Shown here in pieces: positions 1 to 7,956 of a stretch of DNA of 64,000 nt (the stretch's first letter is position 1; the number at the start of each line of letters is the position of its first letter). A program made the translations under genes and the position numbers. This DNA comes from Bacillota bacterium (lineage in GTDB: Bacteria; Vulcanimicrobiota; JAJTBE01). A model generated the notes under the pieces. It had not been told where the DNA came from, made no database searches, and saw nothing but the letters and a program-made list of their open reading frames with translations. The stretch is taken from the NCBI GenBank assembly GCA_021287065.1, contig JAJTBE010000035.1, positions 1 to 64,000 on the forward strand, read 5' to 3'.

Positions 1-174
1 GGGTGTGATATAATTAAGGATGGTTAATTTAACAATATTATACCATTTTCCAAAGCATTTTTGATATAGTAATCCCATTAAATCGGTCATGATATCCGGT
101 ATCAGGCAATTTTCCTGACAGAGTGTTATTATGGTTGATTAATTGGAAAGACTATAACTATCCCAGCGGATATA

Positions 175-2185
175 CAATGCCGACGGATATACATCACGGC
201 GGCTGACCGGATGGTATCTGCGGTGTGAAGCAGTTTTGTCGGAAAGTTAGTATTAAATGAGGATAAAATATGAATATCAGGGCAGTTGTCAAGAAAAACA
301 AAGGTTTCGAAAAAGAGTTTGTTTACCACAGGCTTGTTGAATCGGTCAGGACGCCCAGTGGGCCCCGACAGAGAATGCTGCTCAATCTCGGAAAGCTTGA
401 GATTCCGCAGGATGAGTGGAAAACCCTTGCCGACAGAATAGAAGAAATTCTCAGCGGTCAGGAGGTTCTTGTCAAGCCGGCCCGTCATATCGAGGATTTG
501 GCCCAGCACTATGCTGCAATGCTGATAAACAAGCGGATGCAGGATTCTGAGGATGTTGAGGCGGAGCCTGAAAAAGAAGTTAAAGAGTGGGAAACGGTTG
601 ATCTGGCGAGCATTACAAACTCCGAAAGCAGAACTGTGGGGGGCGAAGCTCTGGCACATTATGCATTTGAAAGCCTTGGGTTTGGAAAATTGCTCAGCGG
701 ACTTGGTTTTTCAAAAGAACAGATTAATCAGACCGAGCTTCTCCTTGCAGGCAGGCTTCTTTATCCGGGCAGCGAGCAGGCGGTTCTGCGCTGGGCAAAG
801 AATCTGAGCGCTATGGGCGAAGTGGTTGGAGCAGATTTTTCCCATCTTTCGAACAACTGTCTTTATCGGTTATCCGACGCCCTGCTGGAGAAAAAGTCGG
901 AAATTGAAGCTCAGCTTGCCAAAAACGAGAAGAGCCTTCTTGGGCTTGAAGAAAAAATTCTCCTTTATGATTTGACAAATTCTTATCTTGAGGGAAGCCC
1001 TGAGGGAAGCAAAATGGCGAAACGAGGCCGCTCAAAAGAGAAACGCAGCGACTGTCCCCTTCTCACTCTGGCTCTTTGCCTTGACGAAGACGGTTTTCCC
1101 AAAGGAAGCAGGGTTTTCCCCGGCAATGTAAGCGAACCTGCAACATTGAATCTGATTCTTGACGACATTGCCGCAAATTCAACCAATGATTTGTTTTCAA
1201 ACCCAACAGTGATAATCGATGCGGGCATTGCCACCAAAGACAATCTTAATCTGATGAAGGAAAAGAATTTCAATTATATCTGCGTAAGCAGAAACCACCC
1301 TACGCTGAAACCCGGCGGCGATTTTTGCGAAATCACAACCGCTTCGGGGGAAACAGTTTCTGTCAAAAAAATGGAGCAGGATGACGAGATTTTTCTGTAT
1401 TGCCGCAGCGAAGGCAGAAAAGCCAAGGAAACAGGCATGAGCAACCGCTTCACCCAGCGGTTTGAAGACGGTCTGCGGTCAATTGAGATGTCGATAAACA
1501 ATCCGAAAGGGCGCAAAGACTACAGAAGCATTGTCGAGCGAATCGGCAGGCTCAAAGAAAAATGCTCCGGCGTCGCCCGTTTTTACTCGGTTGAAGTCAC
1601 TCGTGACGGTGAAACCGCAACAGCTGTCACCTGGAATCTCGAAAAAAGAACCGAGCTGGAATCGCACTTTGACGGCTCTTACTACATCCGCACCAACCGG
1701 AAAGACCTTACTGAAACTGAAATCTGGCATCTTTACGTTACGCTTACCCGTGTTGAAAGCGCTTTCCGCAGCCTCAAAAGCGACCTCGGACTTCGCCCCA
1801 ATTTTCATCAGAAAGACACCCGGATGGAAGGCCATTTGTTCATAACGGTTCTGGCCTACCACCTGATGGCTTTCCTTCAGACAAAACTCCGCGGGAACGG
1901 AGTAAACTATTCCTGGCAAACCATCCGCACCCTGATGTCAAGCCAATGCCGCATAACCACCGGCATAACCACCCAATCGGGCAAACGTCTCCACATAAGA
2001 CAAACCACCACATCCGAAGATTTCCACAAACAAATCCACCGAGCCCTATCCCTGCCCCCCAAACCCCTGAGAATGAAAAAAACAGAACTGTAGTGCCCAT
2101 AACTCCCTGCAAAATCGCTCAATCAGGCATGACTACTGGGTTTTTGAGTCTTTGGTGGTAAAGATGGGTTAATTCATGGGCATTG
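175..2185 (+). mobile_element. IS1634-family-like insertion sequence (boundaries inferred)
   Basis: The element surrounds the transposase gene at 270-2093. The right end is well supported: TTAATTCATGGGCATTGGAG at 2169-2188 is identical over 20 nt to the right end of the MITE-like repeat at 11978-12280. The left end is inferred from CAATGCCGACGGAT at 175-188, which matches the inverted right end at 11 of 14 positions and places similar non-coding margins (about 95 nt) on both sides of the transposase. I could not find a clean target-site duplication, so the left boundary may be wrong. The gene is intact, so the copy may be active. Confidence 0.5.
270..2093 (+). CDS. IS1634/IS4-type DDE transposase
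   Basis: Cut-and-paste transposase of 607 residues, a normal length for IS1634. The DDE triad can be placed at about D234 (in LLYDLTNSYLEG), D317 (in VIIDAGIATKDN) and E496. E496 lies in the Y-x2-T-R-V-E-S-A-F-R-S-L-K stretch typical of the IS4 superfamily YREK box. The N-terminal 130 residues match the usual IS1634 region that begins with NIRAVVKKNKG. The reading frame is uninterrupted and starts at ATG after a GAGGATAA ribosome site. The product probably acts on the ends noted for the surrounding element and could also mobilise the MITE-like repeats elsewhere in the window, since they share a right end. Confidence 0.9.
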   Translation: MNIRAVVKKNKGFEKEFVYHRLVESVRTPSGPRQRMLLNLGKLEIPQDEWKTLADRIEEILSGQEVLVKPARHIEDLAQHYAAMLINKRMQDSEDVEAEPEKEVKEWETVDLASITNSESRTVGGEALAHYAFESLGFGKLLSGLGFSKEQINQTELLLAGRLLYPGSEQAVLRWAKNLSAMGEVVGADFSHLSNNCLYRLSDALLEKKSEIEAQLAKNEKSLLGLEEKILLYDLTNSYLEGSPEGSKMAKRGRSKEKRSDCPLLTLALCLDEDGFPKGSRVFPGNVSEPATLNLILDDIAANSTNDLFSNPTVIIDAGIATKDNLNLMKEKNFNYICVSRNHPTLKPGGDFCEITTASGETVSVKKMEQDDEIFLYCRSEGRKAKETGMSNRFTQRFEDGLRSIEMSINNPKGRKDYRSIVERIGRLKEKCSGVARFYSVEVTRDGETATAVTWNLEKRTELESHFDGSYYIRTNRKDLTETEIWHLYVTLTRVESAFRSLKSDLGLRPNFHQKDTRMEGHLFITVLAYHLMAFLQTKLRGNGVNYSWQTIRTLMSSQCRITTGITTQSGKRLHIRQTTTSEDFHKQIHRALSLPPKPLRMKKTEL

Positions 2186-2423
2186 GAGCCGATGTCACGG
2201 AAAAGATCCAAAGCTGAACACAAAAACAGATATTGTTCAGTTTACAGATTATTGATAAAAAAATATAGCAGGCTTTTTGCGGGGAAAACAGTATTTAACA
2301 GTATGCAGGTTATATAATAAGTTGATTATTTCTTTTTTTGAATGTACAGGGATGGGTGAATATTGCCGGTTCAGGTTTTTTGGTTTTATCGGATTTAAAA
2401 AATAAACACAGGGGAGTGTCAGT

Positions 2424-3188
2424 TTGAAAGAGAAGATGAAGTTGTTTTATGATTTAAAGGGAAAAACCGCTCTTATAACAGGCGGGGCAAGAAGGATTGG
2501 CAGAGTTATCGCCCTTTCCCTTGCTGCACAGGGCGTAAATATTATTATTCATTATAATACTTCAGGTCAGTATGCAGAATATCTTGCTGATGAAATCAGA
2601 AAACTTGGTGTTAAATATTATCTTCTTCAGGCGGATCTTGAGCAGCAGGATGATGTGGATTCGCTTGCTGACAGAGCGTGGAATCTGTCGGGAGGGTTCC
2701 AGATTCTTATAAACAACGCTTCAATATTTTCGCAGGATAAATTAAGCAGCGTAAGTTTTGAAAATATTTCCACAAATGTAATGGTCAATGCCTGGGCTCC
2801 TCTGGCTGTTTCGAGGCGTTTTGTAAAAAAGGGACAGGGCGGGAAGATTATTAATCTTCTTGATACAAGAACTCAGGAAATAAATCCGAACTGGCATTTT
2901 TCGTATTTACTCAGTAAAAAAATGTTCAAAACCATCACAAAAATGATGGCTCTGGAATACGCCCCGGATTATATGGTTAATGGTGTTGCACCGGGTTTAA
3001 TTCTTCCTCCCCACGGCAAAGACATCAGTTATATTGAAAAACTGAAAGATACGGTCCCTCTTCAGAGAATTGGTGACCCTCTTCAGGTAGCGGAAACTGT
3101 TGTTTTTCTGCTGAAAAATAATTTTATCACCGGGCAGGTTGTTGCTGTTGACGGAGGCAGGAATCTGAAAAATGGAATTGATATTTAA
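2424..3188 (+). CDS. SDR-family oxidoreductase, pteridine reductase (PTR1/FolM)-like
   Basis: NAD(P)H-dependent short-chain dehydrogenase/reductase of 254 residues, probably cytosolic. The Rossmann cofactor motif TGGARRIG is at residues 19-26 and the structural NNAS motif near 97. The active site has Y161 and K165 (YLLSK). Where most SDRs have Ser there is D147 (NLLD), and the D-x13-Y-x3-K arrangement is that of pteridine reductases such as Leishmania PTR1 and E. coli FolM. Reduction of dihydrobiopterin or dihydrofolate is therefore the best guess, not proven. The start is TTG at 2424, seven bases after GGGGAG; an in-frame ATG at 2436 is the alternative. No folate genes are adjacent. Confidence 0.82.
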   Translation: MKEKMKLFYDLKGKTALITGGARRIGRVIALSLAAQGVNIIIHYNTSGQYAEYLADEIRKLGVKYYLLQADLEQQDDVDSLADRAWNLSGGFQILINNASIFSQDKLSSVSFENISTNVMVNAWAPLAVSRRFVKKGQGGKIINLLDTRTQEINPNWHFSYLLSKKMFKTITKMMALEYAPDYMVNGVAPGLILPPHGKDISYIEKLKDTVPLQRIGDPLQVAETVVFLLKNNFITGQVVAVDGGRNLKNGIDI

Positions 3189-3353
3189 TGCCGGCTTGTG
3201 AAAAAATACGGTAATATATTATGCCGGATTCTGCATAGCAGGTGTTGGTGAAATTGATTGCTTTTACATCTGTTTAATCCGGAATTATACGAAATACAAG
3301 GAATAGCTTTACTTTGTTTTTACCGTAAAAGACTCTTTTTTATGTGCTAATAA

Positions 3354-3382
3354 TTGATTGCCTGTTTTATTTATGCTATAAA
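3354..3382 (+). promoter_or_regulatory. Putative sigma70 promoter in the 3189-3592 gap
   Basis: TTGATT (3354-3359), a 17-nt spacer and TATAAA (3377-3382) form a plausible promoter for the glycosyltransferase and ogt genes. The rest of this 404-bp gap holds a short hairpin (ATCCTG...CAGGAT near 3450) and no gene that I can see. Confidence 0.45.
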
Positions 3383-3592
3383 TAATACATGAACCTTTGC
3401 ATGTTTTTTGCCTGACGACTCAGAAACCTACGGGAATTCACATCGCATCCTGTTATTGCAGGATTTATGCTGCAACATTGAAAAATCCCATCGGGAAATC
3501 ACGGATATTCCGCAAAAGCCTGTATTTTTAATTTCTGCTTGAAGTTAGCGCTGCAATGCAAAAGTTCCCACAGAGATATTAAGGAAGAACCT

Positions 3593-5425
3593 ATGAAGGC
3601 AGCGAATTCTGTTGCAGGCTTTTTAAAAAAAATAGCAAAGCCTGTGAATATTTTTTTAATTCTATTTATTGTGTTTTTTGTCTGGCAGAATAATCATTTT
3701 ATCCGGATGGATACCGCCCCCAAGGAAACCAACGACCAATATTCCAGAGCACTTGAGGTTTACAGGGTTTTTGTTACAAAAGAGTTTGCAGGTATGGATA
3801 ACAGAAACAATTATCCGCCTCTTATGTCTTTTGTCACTCTCCCGTTTCTTCAGACTTTCGGACCTTCGGAACAGGCTGCCCGATTCAGCCTTTCTGTTTT
3901 CAGCGTAATCTTTCTGCTTTCGATGTATGGGATAGGCAGATATCTCGGTGATGAGTTTTCGGGCATAGCTGCTGTTTTTCTTGCTGCTTCATCTCCTCAT
4001 CTGCTGAATCTTTCAAGGCTTTATTATCTTGATTTCCCTCAGACGGCTCTTACCGCCCTTGCTTTTTATTTTCTGCTTAGATCCGAAAATTTTACAAACA
4101 GAATCTTCTCCATTCATTTCGGATTAGCTCTTTCCGCAGCGTGCTGGATAAAATGGTCTGCGATTTTCTTTCTTGCGGCTCCGTTGGTTTTTCTGCTGAT
4201 ACCTGTATTAGTAAAAATCAGAAAAAACAACGCTGTTTATGCAGTTGTGTTTAGCGCTTTTATAATCCAGTTTTTTGCTGCAGCCTGGTATTATAAGGGA
4301 ATTTCAATAGATCCATCAGGTCCTCTTGTGGAAAAACAGTTTCCAGGATGGTTTTTCGATTATCTGCTGATAATTGTTCTTCCGTCTGTTGCGGGCATGT
4401 GTCTCATAAAATATCTCAACAAAAGCAGGAAGGATGAGTCTGAGCAGGATGTTTTTATGAAAGGGATTACCAATTTTTATCATGTAGTCTCCTTCTTTGT
4501 CATCACTGTTATGCCATTTTATTTTATGAGGGCGAATTCCGTAAAATGCAGATTTTTTGATGAAATGACCGCAGATCTCTGGCACAGAAATTATTTCAGC
4601 AATTTTTACTCAGCTTTATATTCGATGGGTACTATGTTCAGTCTTGCGATTCTTCTGATGGCGGCAGGGATTGTCTTTATGTTTGTTAAACGCAGGGACA
4701 GACTTTTTGAGCGTTTTTCCCTGATAATCGGCCTCATTGCAGGTATGGCGGTCCTTGTAAAAATCGGCCATACAAATTTGAGATATTATCTTTCATTCAT
4801 CATTTTTACTGTGCCTCTTGCTGTTTACTGGTTCTGCTATCTGAAAAAATACAGGTTCAGTGCTGTAGTTTTGCTTTTTATAATGTCGGTTGTTGCCTGT
4901 GTGGGGCTTTCTTATGGAGGCAGATACAACTCTTCCCTTCTTGTAACAGTGCCCAGCGATGTGCCGCCAATGCTTGAAAAAGTGCCTGTAGCAAGTATTT
5001 TTGCACCGGTTCAGCCGGATACCAACAAATTTGAGCTTGATGAGCTATTAAAGGAATTACCGGAAGAAAAACCCGAAGGTAAAAGAAGGCTTGATGTCAG
5101 ACTGATGGCTTTTCTTGCGGAACCACAGTCAGGAATTCCCTTTGGTGTTGAGTTTGTGCATGAAGAAGCAAGAAAGAAACGGATTCGGGTCAGAGCTATG
5201 CCTTTTTGTATGAATGAACCCATAAAGGAAATGGAGAGAACTTTTGATAACGAGCCGGGCGACGGAAGCAATCTGGTTGCAGTTGTATTTCAGAGTTATG
5301 ATAGCTACAGGAATCTTCTGAGTGAACTTGAACAAAAATACGGACGGGTTGAAATGCTTGGAAAATTTGTAGATATAGGTTCCGGATATTTTGTCAGGCT
5401 TACAAGAGTTTCTAAAAGGGGGTAG
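3593..5425 (+). CDS. GT-C family membrane glycosyltransferase (ArnT/PMT-like)
   Basis: Polytopic membrane protein of about 610 residues, with roughly ten or more hydrophobic segments and a soluble C-terminal part of about 130 residues. The layout matches the GT-C fold of dolichyl/undecaprenyl-phosphate mannosyltransferases (PMT, ArnT). Between the first and second membrane spans lies a loop with acidic residues (DTAPKETNDQYSRA), where this family has its catalytic acid. A YYLDFPQTA motif follows in the next loop. It likely transfers a sugar from a polyprenyl-phosphate donor outside the cytoplasm; the acceptor is unknown. I chose ATG at 3593, preceded by AAGGAAG, over the upstream TTG at 3539. 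The ogt-like gene begins 3 bp after the stop, so the two are probably co-transcribed. Confidence 0.75.
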   Translation: MKAANSVAGFLKKIAKPVNIFLILFIVFFVWQNNHFIRMDTAPKETNDQYSRALEVYRVFVTKEFAGMDNRNNYPPLMSFVTLPFLQTFGPSEQAARFSLSVFSVIFLLSMYGIGRYLGDEFSGIAAVFLAASSPHLLNLSRLYYLDFPQTALTALAFYFLLRSENFTNRIFSIHFGLALSAACWIKWSAIFFLAAPLVFLLIPVLVKIRKNNAVYAVVFSAFIIQFFAAAWYYKGISIDPSGPLVEKQFPGWFFDYLLIIVLPSVAGMCLIKYLNKSRKDESEQDVFMKGITNFYHVVSFFVITVMPFYFMRANSVKCRFFDEMTADLWHRNYFSNFYSALYSMGTMFSLAILLMAAGIVFMFVKRRDRLFERFSLIIGLIAGMAVLVKIGHTNLRYYLSFIIFTVPLAVYWFCYLKKYRFSAVVLLFIMSVVACVGLSYGGRYNSSLLVTVPSDVPPMLEKVPVASIFAPVQPDTNKFELDELLKELPEEKPEGKRRLDVRLMAFLAEPQSGIPFGVEFVHEEARKKRIRVRAMPFCMNEPIKEMERTFDNEPGDGSNLVAVVFQSYDSYRNLLSELEQKYGRVEMLGKFVDIGSGYFVRLTRVSKRG

Positions 5426-5428
5426 TAT

Positions 5429-5929
5429 ATGATTAATTATACTTCTGTGAATACTGCAGCCGGCGTTATTTATATCGCTGAAAAAGATGGAAAGATTATT
5501 TATATCTCCATCGGAAATGACCCTGAAACCAATATGCTCAGATGGTTGAAAAAGTATTTCTTTTCAGAAAAAAACGGTGAAAACCGGACAGAACTTCTCG
5601 AAAATGTTTGCAGCCAGATTTTGAAGTTTATGACTGGTGAAAGTGAAATTCTTGATTTTCCTGTGGAACAGACAGGAACCGATTTTCAGAAATCAGTATG
5701 GAGTGAAATAGCCTGTATTCCCTATGGCAAAGTAAAAACCTACGGCGAGCTTGCAAAGCTTACCGGCAAACCTGCAGCTTCCAGAGCTGTTGGAGCTGCC
5801 TGCGGTGCAAATCCTCTGCCTCTGATAATACCCTGTCATCGTGTGGTTGGAGCAAACGGCGCTCTCACCGGATTTGGCGGAGGCCTCGAAATGAAAGAAT
5901 TTCTGCTGAAACTTGAGAAGGCAATATAA
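5429..5929 (+). CDS. ogt: Methylated-DNA--protein-cysteine S-methyltransferase
   Basis: Suicide repair protein that moves alkyl groups from O6-alkylguanine (and O4-alkylthymine) to its own cysteine. It has 166 residues, the usual length for Ogt. The active-site motif PCHRVVGANG is present with acceptor C136, preceded by the DNA-binding helix region (VWSEIACIPYGKVKTYGELA) and the Asn/Arg region RAVGAACGANP. ATG at 5429 follows GGGGGT. It is coupled to the upstream glycosyltransferase by a 3-bp gap. The gene ends 7 bp from the convergent ferritin-like gene. Confidence 0.95.
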   Translation: MINYTSVNTAAGVIYIAEKDGKIIYISIGNDPETNMLRWLKKYFFSEKNGENRTELLENVCSQILKFMTGESEILDFPVEQTGTDFQKSVWSEIACIPYGKVKTYGELAKLTGKPAASRAVGAACGANPLPLIIPCHRVVGANGALTGFGGGLEMKEFLLKLEKAI

Positions 5930-5936
5930 CACAGGT

Positions 5937-6494
5937 TCAGAACGAATTTTTTCTCAGATTCTCCAGTCTCTCCACATGTTTGATTTCTTCATCAAGAATT
6001 CTTTTTATCGCGGTTTTGCCTTCTTCTCCTGAAGTTTGATCCATCACTTTTTTGTAGAATGCGATAGCCTTTTTTTCCCCTTTCAGGCATAATTCAACAG
6101 CTTCCTCATGAGTATCAACCTGTTCGAGGAGCTTCTTTACCGAATCGGGATTTGCAAAGACCGAACCGCCTGAAGTTCTTGTGAGATACTGCGAAACATT
6201 CTCTTCATTTTCCCATGTGTAATCATCTTCGTTTTTAAACATGGGTTCAATTTCTCTGTTTATGATTTTTATATGGTCAAGTTCTTCCTTTGCCATTGTT
6301 CTGAACATTTCTTTTACTTCTTCGGTAATGGCAAGCTTTTCCGCTCTGGTGTAAAACATATGCCCCATTTTTTCGATTTCAATGGCAAGAAGAACTATTT
6401 CGTAACCTGAATAGTTGTGTCTGATGGATTCATCAGGTCTGTTTTCATCGAAACTCAGTTTATCCAGAATCAAATTCAGCTCGTTGACAGCCAT
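5937..6494 (-). CDS. Ferritin-like/rubrerythrin-type diiron protein
   Basis: Predicted four-helix-bundle diiron protein of 185 residues. Metal ligands can be recognised in pairs: E of the EIVLLAIEIEKMGHMFY helix, E-E-x2-H (MAKEELDHIKI), E of the HEEAVELCLKGEKKAIAFY helix and the final E-E-x2-H (LDEEIKHVERLENL). There is no C-terminal rubredoxin domain, so it is rubrerythrin-like ('erythrin') and not a full rubrerythrin. A role in peroxide or iron handling is likely. I chose ATG at 6494 because GGAGGT lies 7 nt upstream; the open frame extends further without a ribosome site. A paralogue of similar architecture lies at 49175-49693. It follows the thioredoxin reductase and Cys-rich genes on the same strand. 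Confidence 0.82.
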   Translation of the reverse strand: MAVNELNLILDKLSFDENRPDESIRHNYSGYEIVLLAIEIEKMGHMFYTRAEKLAITEEVKEMFRTMAKEELDHIKIINREIEPMFKNEDDYTWENEENVSQYLTRTSGGSVFANPDSVKKLLEQVDTHEEAVELCLKGEKKAIAFYKKVMDQTSGEEGKTAIKRILDEEIKHVERLENLRKNSF

Positions 6495-6608
6495 GTTGCA
6501 CCTCCTGCGAAAATTCCGCAAATAAGTTAAAAGGCATTCAGATCCTGACAATTTGCCGGTTCATAAATGCCCCTTAATTCTTTGTTGATTATAAGCGATA
6601 ATCGGTGG

Positions 6609-6908
6609 TTAGCCGAGGGATTCGCCTTCTTTGTCATGGAATGTGCAGTCATCCCAGCATTCCTGGAAGGAGCGCATAGGGCGGGACTGGTAAGGGTGGG
6701 TGCAGTTCAGGAAAAGAACCGGTTCACCAGCTTCCTCATCCATGCTGAAGCCGAAGTCGGCGTAAGTGCAGTAACGGTCGGGCACAACGGAAAGACAGAA
6801 GTGGTAAAGTTCTTCATAATTTTCCGGATGGTCAAACTGGAACATACACTTTTCGCACTGGAAGATACCCAGTACCGATGATCTAAATCTACAAGGACGA
6901 TAAACCAT
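6609..6908 (-). CDS. Small Cys-rich protein of unknown function
   Basis: I do not recognise this 99-residue protein. It has seven cysteines, including a CEKC pair near residue 18 and C-x3-C in QECWDDC, which suggests metal binding or a redox role. It is acidic and aromatic-rich, with no signal peptide or membrane segment. A good ribosome site (AAGGAGAGG) precedes its ATG. Its stop-to-start spacing from the upstream thioredoxin reductase is only 20 bp, so it probably belongs to a thiol/redox operon. Confidence 0.65.
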   Translation of the reverse strand: MVYRPCRFRSSVLGIFQCEKCMFQFDHPENYEELYHFCLSVVPDRYCTYADFGFSMDEEAGEPVLFLNCTHPYQSRPMRSFQECWDDCTFHDKEGESLG

Positions 6909-6928
6909 TTTGTTCTTCCTCTCCTTGA

Positions 6929-7882
6929 TTAAATGTCATTGGAATTTAACAAATATCTATAGGCTGATAATGTAGCCTTGGCGCCTTCTCCGGCTGCAAT
7001 AATAATCTGTTTCTCAGGCACATCCGTAGCATCTCCGGCGGCAAACACCCCTGGTATGCTCGTTTCATTCCTGTTATTGATTATTATTTCGCCCCAGTTG
7101 TTTAATTCTACAAAACCTTTGCAAAAACCAGTATTGGGCGTTAACCCTATCTCGATAAAGATTCCCTTTACATCGAGATTTACCTCTTTATCCTGAGAAT
7201 TGTTTTTAATAACAATGTTCTCCACATACTGGTCTCCGTTTATCTGTTCAACCATAAAACCAGTATGTTCTTTAACTGATGGCAGTTGTTTTACCTTTTC
7301 GGTCAATATGGGATCTGCATGCCAGGGGACAGGGCAGACTACATGAACTTCGCTTGAATATTTTGCTGCTGATTCCGCAGCTTCAATTCCGGAATTTCCA
7401 CATCCGATAACAGCCACCGGGACCCCTCTGTAAAGAGGTGCGTCGCATATTGCACAATAGCTGACGCCTTTCCCCCTGAATTCCTTTTCTCCCGGAACTC
7501 CAAGTTCCCGGGACTGCTTGCCGGTTGCTATAATAACCGCTCTGGAATCATAAATATTTCCTGTATCTGTAATACAACGGAAATGCTTATCAATCCTTTC
7601 AATTCTGCTGACTTTTTCGAAGGCTCTGGTTATTGGAAACTGAGTTATCTGTTGTTCAAACTTAGCCGATAGTTCCGGTCCGGTGATGAACTGATAACCC
7701 ATATAGTTTTCAATATCCCAGGTCCAGGTCATTTGTCCACCGATGAGTTCGCTGATTAAAGCAGTTTTCAGCTTTTTCCGTGCAGCATAAACACAGGCGG
7801 TCATTCCTGCGGGACCTGCGCCTATGATTGTCAGATCAAAAATAGAATTGCAGTCAGTTTTGCCGTTGGAAATTTCATGCAT
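6929..7882 (-). CDS. trxB: Thioredoxin reductase family flavoprotein
   Basis: FAD/NAD(P)H-dependent disulfide reductase of 317 residues, the standard length for bacterial TrxB. It shows the FAD-binding GAGPAG motif near the N-terminus (IIGAGPAGMTACVYA), the redox-active pair C143-x2-C146 (YCAICDAP), the NADPH-binding GCGNSGIEAA motif and the C-terminal FAD motif GVFAAGDATD. It transfers electrons from NAD(P)H to thioredoxin or a similar dithiol protein. No thioredoxin gene lies next to it, so the partner is unknown; a few members of this family use ferredoxin. The start at 7882 has only a weak ribosome site (GGAAA). Confidence 0.88.
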   Translation of the reverse strand: MHEISNGKTDCNSIFDLTIIGAGPAGMTACVYAARKKLKTALISELIGGQMTWTWDIENYMGYQFITGPELSAKFEQQITQFPITRAFEKVSRIERIDKHFRCITDTGNIYDSRAVIIATGKQSRELGVPGEKEFRGKGVSYCAICDAPLYRGVPVAVIGCGNSGIEAAESAAKYSSEVHVVCPVPWHADPILTEKVKQLPSVKEHTGFMVEQINGDQYVENIVIKNNSQDKEVNLDVKGIFIEIGLTPNTGFCKGFVELNNWGEIIINNRNETSIPGVFAAGDATDVPEKQIIIAAGEGAKATLSAYRYLLNSNDI

Positions 7883-7956
7883 TTACCATGTTTTTCCGGC
7901 GAAGCAAAAAATCCTGCAATTCTATTGTCATATCAAAGCAAAATTAAGATAATGCC

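Noticed and set aside
129-659. Minus-strand frame of 176 codons at the window start
   Set aside because: It lies antisense to the transposase gene, lacks a ribosome site and has no recognisable protein pattern.
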